64,000 nt of DNA from Albidovulum sp. (GTDB lineage Bacteria > Pseudomonadota > Alphaproteobacteria > Rhodobacterales > Rhodobacteraceae): positions 62,001-126,000 of the forward strand of contig JAUQYA010000023.1 of NCBI GenBank assembly GCA_030837785.1, in the 5' to 3' direction. Both the position numbers and the translations under genes were made by a program. The notes beneath the pieces were generated by a model, which saw nothing but the letters and a program-made list of their open reading frames with translations, made no database searches and was not told the origin of the DNA. Position 1 is the stretch's first letter, and each line of letters begins with the position of its first letter. Of the stretch, positions 9,188 to 16,262 are shown piece after piece.

Positions 9188-9921
9188 GGCATGACGCTCC
9201 CGCCGTTGGGGCCGATGCCCTGGCCGGTGAAGTAGCGCCCGCCCTCGCCGGCGAGGAACAGGGCGAGGGCCGCGATCTCCTGGGGCTGGCCGAAGCGGGC
9301 CAGCGGGATCGCCAGTTCCTTCGCGCGCCACTCGGCGCTCATGTTGGCGGCGCCCAGCATCTCGGTGTCGATGGGGCCGGGGCAGATGGCGTTGACCAGG
9401 ATGCGCGGCGCGAATTCCTTCGCCCAGCTGCGGACGAGGCCGAGGACGCCGTGCTTCGAGGCGACATAGGGCGAAAAGGTCTCGCGCCCGTAGTAGGCCA
9501 TGTCCGAGGCGATCAGGATCGCGCGGGCGGGGTCCTCCGGGGTGCCCGTCATCCGGGCAATGGCCATCTGGCCGACCAGAAAGCTGCCGCGCAGGTTGAT
9601 GGCGATCACCCGGTCGAAATCGGCGATGGGGGTTTCCAGCAAGGGCGCCTCGTGGATCACCCCGGCGCAGTGGATCAGAACGTCGAGGCCCCCGAAGGCG
9701 GTGTCGATGGCCTGACCAAGCGCATCGACCGAGCCTTCGTCGGAGACATCGCAGGCAAGGCTAAGAACCTCGGCTGCGCCCGCTGCTTTGGCGGCGCTCG
9801 CCGTGTCCCCCGGGCGGCGAATGTCGGCCAATGCAACCCGCGCACCAGCCCCAGCGAAGGCCAGCGCGCAGGCGGCGCCGATGCCGCGCCAGGCGCCGGT
9901 GATGAGGACGCGGCGCGTCAT
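9184..9921 (-). CDS. SDR-family NAD(P)-dependent oxidoreductase
   Basis: A 245-residue classical short-chain dehydrogenase. The Rossmann motif is TGAWRGIG (residues about 8-15; Trp replaces the more usual Ser), the NAG-like motif is HCAGV, and the catalytic Ser and YVASK motifs are present, followed by the usual ICPGPIDTEM loop. It overlaps the upstream SDR gene by ATGA and the downstream deacetylase by ATGA. Two SDRs in series suggest consecutive alcohol/carbonyl oxidations in the same pathway. Substrate unknown. Confidence 0.88.
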   Translation of the reverse strand: MTRRVLITGAWRGIGAACALAFAGAGARVALADIRRPGDTASAAKAAGAAEVLSLACDVSDEGSVDALGQAIDTAFGGLDVLIHCAGVIHEAPLLETPIADFDRVIAINLRGSFLVGQMAIARMTGTPEDPARAILIASDMAYYGRETFSPYVASKHGVLGLVRSWAKEFAPRILVNAICPGPIDTEMLGAANMSAEWRAKELAIPLARFGQPQEIAALALFLAGEGGRYFTGQGIGPNGGSVMP

Positions 9922-10679
9922 GCCATCACCTCGCCCCGGTCCAGCATCAGCGCCTGCCCGGTCATGTCCTTCGCCCCCTCCGAGGCGAGCCAGAGGTAGG
10001 GCGCGGCAAGGTCTTCGGGCTCCAGCAGCCCCGGCAGCACCTGCGCGCCGACGATCTCGGCCAGCAGGTCGCCCTCGCTGCGCCCGGTGCGCTTCGACAT
10101 GTTCGCCAGCGACAGCATCGCCGCTTCGGTCCTGACCCAGCCGGGGCAGACGGCGTTGACGCGGATGCCGCGGGGCCCAAGCTCCTTGGCCATCACCCGC
10201 ATGAAGCCGAGGTTGGCGTGTTTCGACGCGACATAGGCGGCGAACTCCGGCACCGCGACCCGGCTCCAGATCGAGGCGGTGACGATGATCCGCCCGCCCG
10301 GCGCCATCTTCGGAGCCCCATGACGTGTGACGTAGAAGGTTCCGTTGGTGTTGATGTCGGTGATCCGGCGGAAGGTGTCCTCGACCTCGTCCGGGCCATC
10401 GACCGGGGTGATCCGCTCCAGCCCGGCGTTGTTGACCAGCACGTCGATCAGGCCAAGCCCCGCCAGAGCTGCCTTGACCGAGGCGCTGTCGGTAATGTCG
10501 CATTCCAGCGCCCGCGCGCCGATCTTGGCCGCTGCCGCATGGATGCCCGCGCCCGAGGACAGCACGGTCACCTCGGCCCCGGCCTCGGCAAAGGCCTTCG
10601 CCACGGCGAAACCGATGCCCCGGCTCGCCCCGGTAACCAGTACGCTTTCGCCCGAAAAGTCGTAGCGCAGCGACCCCAT
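9918..10679 (-). CDS. SDR-family NAD(P)-dependent oxidoreductase
   Basis: A 253-residue classical short-chain dehydrogenase with the cofactor motif TGASRGIG (about 16-23), VNNAG in the middle, YVASK as the catalytic Tyr-Lys pair and VCPGWVRTE after it. An acidic residue after the second strand is not obvious, so NAD versus NADP preference is open. It starts 3 bp after the stop of the agmatinase-family gene and its stop overlaps the next SDR (ATGA). It is not a recent duplicate of its neighbour: the two differ widely outside the family motifs. Confidence 0.88.
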   Translation of the reverse strand: MGSLRYDFSGESVLVTGASRGIGFAVAKAFAEAGAEVTVLSSGAGIHAAAAKIGARALECDITDSASVKAALAGLGLIDVLVNNAGLERITPVDGPDEVEDTFRRITDINTNGTFYVTRHGAPKMAPGGRIIVTASIWSRVAVPEFAAYVASKHANLGFMRVMAKELGPRGIRVNAVCPGWVRTEAAMLSLANMSKRTGRSEGDLLAEIVGAQVLPGLLEPEDLAAPYLWLASEGAKDMTGQALMLDRGEVMA

Positions 10680-10682
10680 CCC

Positions 10683-11654
10683 TCAGGCGCCCTTCGCGTG
10701 CATGATCCGGCCGATCAGGTTCATCAGCACCTGCGCGGCGAGGATCGAGGTGGTGCCGGTATGGTCGTAGTCAGGGGCCACCTCGACCAGGTCGACGCCG
10801 ACCACCGTGCCGCGCTGGCAGAGGCCCGCGAGCAGTTCCAGCACCTCGTAATAGATGAAGCCGCCGTGCGAGGGCGTCCCGGTGCCCGGCGCGATGGAGG
10901 GATCGAAGCCGTCGATGTCGATGGTCACATAGTAGCGCGCGCCCTGCGGCACCCGCGCCAGCACCGCCTCGACCCCCAGCTTGCGGATCTGGCGAACCGA
11001 CAGGATGTCGGACCCCATCTTGCGCGCGTCCTCATAGCCGTCGCGGGCGGTGGAGGAGACGTTGCGGATGCCAAGTTGCGTGAGACCCGAAACATAGGGC
11101 TTTTCGGCCGCGCGGCGCATCGGGTTGCCGTGGCCGTTGCGGACACCGTGGCGCACATCGACGAAATCCAGATGCGCGTCGATCTGCACGACATGGATCG
11201 GACCATTGGCCGCACAATCTTCGGCAAAGGCGTTGACGCAGGGGATGTTGACCGAATGGTCGCCGCCGATCACTACCGGTAGGGCACCCGCCTTCAGGAT
11301 CTTGCGCACGCCGAATTCGATGTTGGCATGGCTACGCTCGGTATCGGTGTGGATGATGTCGGCATCGCCCAGATCGACGATGCGCACCTTGCCGGCGGGC
11401 AGGTAGGTGACGTCATCCTCATGGTCATAGGCCCCGCCGTGGCCGAAGGAGAACAGAGTCGAGGCCTCGCGTACGCCACGCGGCCCGAAGCGGGCGCCGG
11501 ATCGCCATTGGGTGCCGAAATCGAAAGGCGCGCCGAGGACGGCCACATCGGCGTCGATGGCGTCCCAGTCGGGCTGGTAGGGAGACTTTCCAAAGGTGCA
11601 GATGCCGACGAAGGGCAGGTTGAGCCGCCCGGTGTCGTAGGAATTGTCTGCCAT
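10683..11654 (-). CDS. speB: Ureohydrolase of the agmatinase family
   Basis: A 323-residue arginase-fold Mn enzyme that releases urea from a guanidino compound. Metal ligands are visible as GGDHS (His 133), DAHLD (Asp 159, His 161, Asp 163) and TIDIDGFDP (Asp 246, Asp 248). ATG 11654 is chosen over the in-frame codon 39 bp upstream because AGGAGA lies 8 nt before it. It is the first gene of the minus-strand operon and is read divergently from a LysR gene. Agmatinase is the best family name, but guanidinobutyrase, guanidinopropionase and related enzymes share these motifs, and the neighbours (NCS1, PuuE-like, two SDRs) do not match a standard putrescine pathway. Confidence 0.8.
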   Translation of the reverse strand: MADNSYDTGRLNLPFVGICTFGKSPYQPDWDAIDADVAVLGAPFDFGTQWRSGARFGPRGVREASTLFSFGHGGAYDHEDDVTYLPAGKVRIVDLGDADIIHTDTERSHANIEFGVRKILKAGALPVVIGGDHSVNIPCVNAFAEDCAANGPIHVVQIDAHLDFVDVRHGVRNGHGNPMRRAAEKPYVSGLTQLGIRNVSSTARDGYEDARKMGSDILSVRQIRKLGVEAVLARVPQGARYYVTIDIDGFDPSIAPGTGTPSHGGFIYYEVLELLAGLCQRGTVVGVDLVEVAPDYDHTGTTSILAAQVLMNLIGRIMHAKGA

Positions 11655-11751
11655 CCGGAATCTCCTCTCGATGCGTTCCGGCCAGTCAGCCATCGGGAGT
11701 TGATTTCAGGAATATCTATGTTTCCATGTTCAGTTGTGTATTGTTCAATGC
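11655..11751. promoter_or_regulatory. Divergent promoter/operator region between ureohydrolase operon and LysR gene
   Basis: A 97-bp AT-enriched gap shared by the two divergent units. Two dyads are visible: GGAA (11709-11712) with TTCC (11722-11725), and ATTG-TT-CAAT at 11740-11749 close to the LysR start. LysR-type regulators bind interrupted dyads (T-N11-A type) in exactly such intergenic regions, so this is the likely regulatory site for the catabolic operon and for autoregulation. Confidence 0.5.
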
Positions 11752-12693
11752 ATGACCCGATCTGCCAAACGCCCGTCTGAACCGATATCCCTTGGCGATG
11801 TCGATCTGCGCCTGCTGCGCGTGTTCCTGACCATCGTTCACTGCAACGGCTTTTCGGCGGCGCAGGACAGCCTGGGCATGAGCCAGGCGACCATCTCGAC
11901 CCACATGCGGCATCTCGAACAGCGCCTGCGCGTGCGGCTTTGCGAACGCGGGCGGGCCGGGTTCTTCCTGACCGACGAAGGGCGCCAGGTTCATGCCGCC
12001 TGTCTGGACCTGTTCGGTTCGATCGAGAGGTTCCGCGGCGCGATGGGCGACATGGTGGGCGAACTCAGCGGCCAGCTTTCCTTCGGCACCGTCGACGCGA
12101 TGGTGACGAACCCGATGCTGAACCTCGACCGCGCGATCGGCGATTTCCGCCGCCGCGCGCCGCGCGTCACGCTTGAATTCAACGTGGCCGCGCCACAGGT
12201 CCTGTCGCAGGGGCTGTTGAGCGGCGCCTATCAGGTGGTGCTGATGCCCGCGCCCGAGCGGCCGGTGAACATGCGGGCGCAGGCGCTGTTCCATGAAACG
12301 CAAAAGCTTTATTGCGGCCGGCTGCATCCGCTGTTCGACGTGCCCGACGCGGCGCTGACGCCCGAACGGCTGGCCGGCCAGGCCTTTGCCGGGCGCACCT
12401 ACATGCAGCGGGTGCCGATCTGCGGCGTCGATTTCGACTGGCAGGCCGCGACCCCGCACATGGAGGGAACATTGATCCTTCTGCTGTCGGGCGCCTATAT
12501 CGGATTCCTGCCCGAACACTACGCAACCGCCGAAGTCGGGCGGGGCCGCCTGCGGGCGCTGGCCCCCGACCGGATGTCGTTCGATGACCGGTTCCAGATC
12601 GTCTACGCGCGCCAGTCGCCCTCGCGCGCCGCCCAGGCCTTCGCGCGGGCGATCATTGCCAATTGCCATGATGGCAGCCGCGCCTCGCAGTGA
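11752..12693 (+). CDS. LysR-family transcriptional regulator
   Basis: A 313-residue LysR protein. The N-terminal winged helix covers about residues 15-75 ([38 protein letters not shown]), followed by the periplasmic-binding-protein-like effector domain. ATG 11752 is used; an in-frame TTG at 11734 would add six residues with no better ribosome site. It is divergent from the agmatinase-like operon with a 97-bp spacer, the classic arrangement for a LysR regulator that activates its neighbour in response to a pathway metabolite. Confidence 0.88.
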   Translation: MTRSAKRPSEPISLGDVDLRLLRVFLTIVHCNGFSAAQDSLGMSQATISTHMRHLEQRLRVRLCERGRAGFFLTDEGRQVHAACLDLFGSIERFRGAMGDMVGELSGQLSFGTVDAMVTNPMLNLDRAIGDFRRRAPRVTLEFNVAAPQVLSQGLLSGAYQVVLMPAPERPVNMRAQALFHETQKLYCGRLHPLFDVPDAALTPERLAGQAFAGRTYMQRVPICGVDFDWQAATPHMEGTLILLLSGAYIGFLPEHYATAEVGRGRLRALAPDRMSFDDRFQIVYARQSPSRAAQAFARAIIANCHDGSRASQ

Positions 12694-12847
12694 CCGTCGC
12701 GCGCCTGGCTCCCCCGGCGCGCCCGCCAACCGGACCGCCGCGAAGCCGGACCCGCGGCAATGCCACCCCGGCCAAGCCTCCCGGAGCGCCGACTGCCGCG
12801 ATGGGCCGGCTGGCGCGACGGATCACGACCACACCCGGCCCGGTCAT

Positions 12848-12885
12848 CGCCGTCCCGCCCGCAACGGGGGTTTGCCGGGACGGCG
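12848..12885. promoter_or_regulatory. Large hairpin in the dapB leader
   Basis: A perfect 10-bp stem, CGCCGTCCCG (12848-12857) with CGGGACGGCG (12876-12885), encloses a smaller nested CCCG-caa-CGGG hairpin (12858-12868). It sits about 40 nt before the dapB start in the 232-bp gap after the LysR gene and has no U-tract. It could terminate LysR transcription or act as a leader element for dapB. The rest of the gap (12694-12847) shows nothing recognisable. Confidence 0.4.
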
Positions 12886-12925
12886 GCACCGGCTAAAGGA
12901 AGGCCATGCCAGAACGGAGATGCCC

Positions 12926-13744
12926 ATGACCCACCCCACCGATACCCCCGGCCTCGTCGTCACCGGCGTCTCGGGCCGCATGGGCCAGATGCTGGCGCGC
13001 ACCATCGCCGCCTCCGGCCGGGCGCGGCTTTCCGGCGCGGTCGAACGCGCGGGTCATCCCTGGATCGGCCGCGACCTCGGCGAGGCGATGGGCGGCGCGG
13101 CCAACGGCATCACCGTGACCGACGACCCGCTTCAGGCCTTCGCCAGCGCCCGGGGGGTGATCGACTTCACCACTCCGGCGGCGACGGCGGAATTCGCGGG
13201 CCTCGCGGCCCAGGCGCGGATCGTCCACGTCATCGGCACGACCGGGCTTGAAGACGAGCATCTGGCGAAGATCAGGGCCGCCGCCCGCCACGCCGTGATC
13301 GTTCGCGCCGGCAACATGAGCCTCGGCGTCAACCTCCTGGCGCGGCTGACGGAAAAGGTCGCGGCCGCGCTCGACGCCGACTGGGACATCGAGATCGTCG
13401 AGGCGCATCACCGGATGAAGGTCGACGCGCCCTCGGGCACCGCACTGATGCTGGGGGAGGCGGCGGCGAAGGGACGCGGCGTGACCCTGGCCGATGTCCG
13501 CGACGCCGCGCGCGACGGCATCACCGGCGCACGCGAGCGTGGCCACATCGGCTTTTCGGCGATCCGCGGCGGCGACATCGTCGGCGAGCACGACGTCATC
13601 TTCGCCGCCGACGGCGAACGGATCGTGCTGCGCCACATCGCCACCGACCGCGCCATCTTCGTCCGCGGCGCGCTGAGGGCCGCGCTCTGGGGGCAGGACA
13701 GGAAGCCCGGCGAATACGACATGCTGGACGTGTTGGGGATCTGA
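12926..13744 (+). CDS. dapB: 4-hydroxy-tetrahydrodipicolinate reductase
   Basis: A 272-residue enzyme of lysine and diaminopimelate biosynthesis. It has the N-terminal nucleotide-binding motif GVSGRMG (14-20), the catalytic [15 protein letters not shown] signature (His 161/162, Lys 165) and C-terminal GEHDVIFA. Two in-frame ATGs exist at 12920 and 12926; 12926 is chosen because the GGAG at 12916-12919 is then 6 nt away, while it abuts 12920. The gene stands alone between the LysR gene and the 13.8-15.8 kb accessory operon. Confidence 0.95.
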   Translation: MTHPTDTPGLVVTGVSGRMGQMLARTIAASGRARLSGAVERAGHPWIGRDLGEAMGGAANGITVTDDPLQAFASARGVIDFTTPAATAEFAGLAAQARIVHVIGTTGLEDEHLAKIRAAARHAVIVRAGNMSLGVNLLARLTEKVAAALDADWDIEIVEAHHRMKVDAPSGTALMLGEAAAKGRGVTLADVRDAARDGITGARERGHIGFSAIRGGDIVGEHDVIFAADGERIVLRHIATDRAIFVRGALRAALWGQDRKPGEYDMLDVLGI

Positions 13745-13774
13745 CGCGCACCTGGCCTTCTTCGTTGCCGAAAT

Positions 13775-13786
13775 ACCCCCGGGGGT
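13775..13786. repeat. 12-bp perfect palindrome after dapB
   Basis: ACCCCCGGGGGT at 13775-13786 is a perfect palindrome in the short gap between the convergent ends of dapB and the HTH gene, preceded by TTGCCGAAAT. Similar GC-rich palindromes after genes recur in Rhodobacteraceae genomes as I remember them, so it may be a dispersed element or a bidirectional terminator. Only one copy was noticed here. Confidence 0.3.
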
Positions 13787-13824
13787 CCGGCCGTGTCACT
13801 GGTCTTCTTGCAACGACCGTTGTT

Positions 13825-14769
13825 CTAAGCGTCAGTGTTTGTGGCTTCCGCGGTCAGAATGTGGCGGATACCCATTGCAACGAAATCAGGCTCCGGAACC
13901 TCCAAGACGCGGGCAATGGATCGCAACGAAATCAGGTCAGCGTTTACCGGCCGCTCGGCGATCAAATCAGACAACCATGCATGGTCCAGTGCGGCCAGCT
14001 GAGTGACCTGGGGTACACCGATGTTTCGCAGCGCCATGATCCGGCTGACCATCAGCGGGAATGCCACCTCACGATCGGACAACACCTTGTCGATCTGCGG
14101 CTGAACGCTCTGTGCTGTGATCGCGGCGCGCTGCGGAATGAAGCCGCGTCGTCGGGACAGCCAAAGCCTTGCATCGTCGGCGTTGAGCCGAAAGCCCCCC
14201 TCTTCCGGATTGGTGCGGGTCATGGCCTGTGCTTTTTCCAACTTGAACCCTTCCTTGCTGAGCGAGGTGCGCACCGCCGGAACCGTCATGTTCGAAAGCA
14301 GTGACAACTCCCGGATCGACGGCTTGAAATCCTCAAGTGGACCCTCGTCATCGAACAGTGCATACCGGGCAAAGAACGTCTCGAGGACGCGCCGCAGCGG
14401 AAAGTCGTTCAAGCGGCAGAAGGGCGATGGCTCTCCTTGCGCGTTGGTTTCGGGGAACCCCTGCAAAAGGCCCACGGTGTCATACCAGTATTCCACCTCT
14501 GCATCCTGACGCTCGTGAATTTGATAGGCGTAGTCGTAAGCGATCCTGACGTGCCGGAAGAGCTGATGACGGGGAAGGTCGAAGTTCGTGATGTCGTCCA
14601 CCGCCCTGTTCCGGAACTCGTCCGACGGGATGCCGAGGTATTCGGCGACAGTGCGCCCCTCGCACCAGGGGCCGAAGGCTTCCAGGATGGAAGCCTGTGC
14701 GAGGATCGCTTTCCGGATCTGTTCTTCGATCTGCGGCCAGTTGTAGGGAATTTCACCGGTCTTGCTCAT
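13825..14769 (-). CDS. Two-HTH-domain protein of unknown function, partner of UDG-like protein
   Basis: A 314-residue protein of no family I recognise. Residues about 150-205 look like a winged-helix segment (IRELSLLSNMTVPAVRTSLSKEG, then FRLNADDARLWLSRRRGF). Residues about 241-300 resemble a Cro/C1-type XRE domain (ALRNIGVPQVTQLAAL, then SLRSIARVLEVPEPDFV). The N-terminal 130 residues are mostly helical and aromatic-rich with no motif. Its start overlaps the stop of the UDG-like gene by ATGA, so the two are co-translated. It could be the operon's regulator or a DNA-binding partner of the glycosylase-like protein. Codon use is less GC-extreme than the neighbours, hinting at acquired DNA. Confidence 0.72.
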   Translation of the reverse strand: MSKTGEIPYNWPQIEEQIRKAILAQASILEAFGPWCEGRTVAEYLGIPSDEFRNRAVDDITNFDLPRHQLFRHVRIAYDYAYQIHERQDAEVEYWYDTVGLLQGFPETNAQGEPSPFCRLNDFPLRRVLETFFARYALFDDEGPLEDFKPSIRELSLLSNMTVPAVRTSLSKEGFKLEKAQAMTRTNPEEGGFRLNADDARLWLSRRRGFIPQRAAITAQSVQPQIDKVLSDREVAFPLMVSRIMALRNIGVPQVTQLAALDHAWLSDLIAERPVNADLISLRSIARVLEVPEPDFVAMGIRHILTAEATNTDA

Positions 14770-15551
14770 GTGGCGCTCCCAAGGGCGGTGATCTGGGATG
14801 TCAGACGCGTGCGCGCCGCGTGCAGTGTGGCGCCGTTGGTCTGGCGCGAAGCGTCCTCGGGTCGCTTGCGCCCCACGAAGACGGCGACACGTTCGGCGTT
14901 CGCACCGCTCGGATGCGGCAACCCGGTCAGGACGCGGCGGCGATCCAGGAGGTGCTTGCCCGCTAGATAGGACACCGCAGCTTCCGCCCGAGGGCCGAGC
15001 GGAAGCCAGATTGCACCCGCAAGCGTGCGGGCCTCTTCGGCAAGATGCGTGTCAATCAGCCTGCGCAGAGCCGGAGTTTTCAGCATGTCCGGCGCCCCAT
15101 TGTAGTTCTTGCCGCCCACAAATACCGGATACCGCAACGCCGAGGTGAAATGCACGGCCGTTGACCCGGGCCGGAACATCTCGGATGTGCTCTTGATGGC
15201 GAAGTGGCGGGCGACGCCGATACTATCAAGCATCGCAACCAGGTTATTGCGGATGACCCCGCCGGAAAAACTGGCGGTCAGTTTGGCGGCGGCCAGGCTC
15301 TCGTCGATCCCGAAGCCGTTGCGACGGGCCTTCAGTGCGGCATGCAGCGCGTTGACGGCCTGGGTCATGCCGGGCGTGATGCCGACGACGACGAGTTTTG
15401 CGCGTACCTCAATGTGGTCGAACGGCGCGTAGACGACCTTCACCGCCCCGGCAGCGTCCAGAAGCAGTTCGGGGGCTCCGAGAGGATCGGAGGCGTTGGA
15501 GGCAGTGATGAGGGGAAGCATCGCCTCCGCAACAGACAGGCTTTGGCCCAC
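14766..15551 (-). CDS. Uracil-DNA-glycosylase-superfamily-like protein
   Basis: A 261-residue protein with the spaced motifs of the UDG superfamily: VVVGITPG (54-61) as motif A, IWLPLGPRAEAAVSYL (181-196) as the conserved strand/helix, and GLPHPSGANAERV (210-222) as the HPS motif B. In MUG, TDG and SMUG-type enzymes motif A is G-I/M-N-P-G with a catalytic Asn; here that position is Thr 59, so activity or substrate may differ. GTG 15551 is the start, with AAGGAG 7-8 nt upstream. Coupled by ATGA to the HTH protein and preceded by a 76-codon ORF. It is not the housekeeping ung. Base excision, recognition of modified phage DNA or a non-catalytic role are all possible. Confidence 0.7.
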   Translation of the reverse strand: MGQSLSVAEAMLPLITASNASDPLGAPELLLDAAGAVKVVYAPFDHIEVRAKLVVVGITPGMTQAVNALHAALKARRNGFGIDESLAAAKLTASFSGGVIRNNLVAMLDSIGVARHFAIKSTSEMFRPGSTAVHFTSALRYPVFVGGKNYNGAPDMLKTPALRRLIDTHLAEEARTLAGAIWLPLGPRAEAAVSYLAGKHLLDRRRVLTGLPHPSGANAERVAVFVGRKRPEDASRQTNGATLHAARTRLTSQITALGSAT

Positions 15552-15600
15552 GTAGATCTCCTTTCAAATACTGATCAGCGCCGGCCCCGCCGCGCGGCGG

Positions 15601-15831
15601 TCACGACACGCTCGCTGTCTCCGAGGATGATGTAGCTGCCCGATGCCGTTCAGGCGCGGCACCCTTTTGTCGGTCGTCCTCAGCGGCCAGCAAAATGGAT
15701 TGAGCGTCAAGCGTGAGGCTGGCAGTGCCCTTCGCGTGTGCCATCGACCCATAGCTGTAGATGCCAGAGAGAACTTCGCTAGACAGATTGCGCTGGATGC
15801 GGCGTACGTCGACGGGTCGGGTGAACGGCAC
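15601..15831 (-). CDS. Small protein of unknown function, first gene of the UDG-like operon
   Basis: A 76-residue ORF beginning MPFTRPVDVRRIQRNL. GTG 15831 is preceded by AGAGGA with about 6 nt spacing, and the ORF lies between an AT-rich promoter region and the UDG-like gene (49 bp downstream), in the same orientation. Composition is helix-prone (AHAKGTASLTLDAQSILLAAEDDRQKG region). No family recognised. The GTG start and short length make it less certain than its neighbours; an overlapping antisense frame on the plus strand lacks any ribosome site. Confidence 0.5.
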   Translation of the reverse strand: MPFTRPVDVRRIQRNLSSEVLSGIYSYGSMAHAKGTASLTLDAQSILLAAEDDRQKGAAPERHRAATSSSETASVS

Positions 15832-15857
15832 GATGCGTCCTCTAATTTGACTATCAT

Positions 15858-15909
15858 AACATATCAGTATTATCTTTTTGGCACAAGTGAAAAAGTTATG
15901 CCGATAACT
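15858..15909 (-). promoter_or_regulatory. Promoter and candidate operator of the UDG-like operon
   Basis: The region 15840-15960 is strikingly AT-rich for this genome. Read on the minus strand, TTGTGC (15886-15881) and TATGTT (15863-15858) are spaced by 17 nt, a plausible sigma70 promoter about 27 nt before the GTG at 15831. Just upstream lies AGTTAT-GCCG-ATAACT (15894-15909), a perfect 6+6 dyad that could be bound by the XRE-like protein of the operon. Confidence 0.45.
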
Positions 15910-16012
15910 CATGTATATAATTTTCCGAAAAATGGGCATCCGGAACCTACCCGAACCCCGGGGCATTGCAGAGCGGATGCTCAATGGGCAGGTTGGATAG
16001 CCGCGGCCGGCC

Positions 16013-16192
16013 TCAGAAATCGACCGCGATGCCCTTCTTCTCCCAGTCGCCGAAGCGCACCGGCTCGGGGCCGTCGCGGCCGCCAAGCTCGGGGGGCAGG
16101 GCGGGCCCCTTGGCCCTGCGCCGCCGTTCCTCGGCCTCGGCCAGCGCGCGTCTGGCGGCTTCTGGCAGGGTATCGCGGGAATCGTCGGTCAT
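16013..16192 (-). CDS. DUF1674 protein, succinate dehydrogenase assembly factor 4 (SdhAF4/Sdh8) homologue
   Basis: A 59-residue protein: a charged, Ala/Glu/Arg-rich helix (residues 8-28) followed by the invariant C-terminal block GPEPVRFGDWEKKGIAVDF that defines DUF1674. In mitochondria the homologue binds the flavinylated SdhA subunit and aids assembly of succinate dehydrogenase; the bacterial protein is presumed to do the same. ATG 16192 gives the usual family length. It is divergent from rsmB with a 70-bp gap. The name is firm, the bacterial role is by homology. Confidence 0.85.
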   Translation of the reverse strand: MTDDSRDTLPEAARRALAEAEERRRRAKGPALPPELGGRDGPEPVRFGDWEKKGIAVDF

Positions 16193-16262
16193 GGGCGCCT
16201 TCCTTGTCGGGGCTCGCCCGGTGATATAGGCCGCTGGGCAGGCGGCGGCAACGGGAGGTTCG

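Noticed and set aside
11198..11212. TCGGACCATTGGCCG, matching the putative response-regulator motif
   Set aside because: It lies inside the conserved coding sequence of the agmatinase-family enzyme; treated as a chance match, though it lowers confidence in the motif.
12694..12925. A gene or tRNA in the gap between the LysR gene and dapB
   Set aside because: Frames here are Pro/Arg/Ala-rich shadows without ribosome sites, and no cloverleaf or TPsiC-like sequence is visible; only the leader hairpin is supported.
13745..16012. Integrase gene, tRNA or direct-repeat boundaries for the UDG-like region
   Set aside because: None could be found; the region is called accessory only from composition, gene content and context, not from mobile-element hallmarks.
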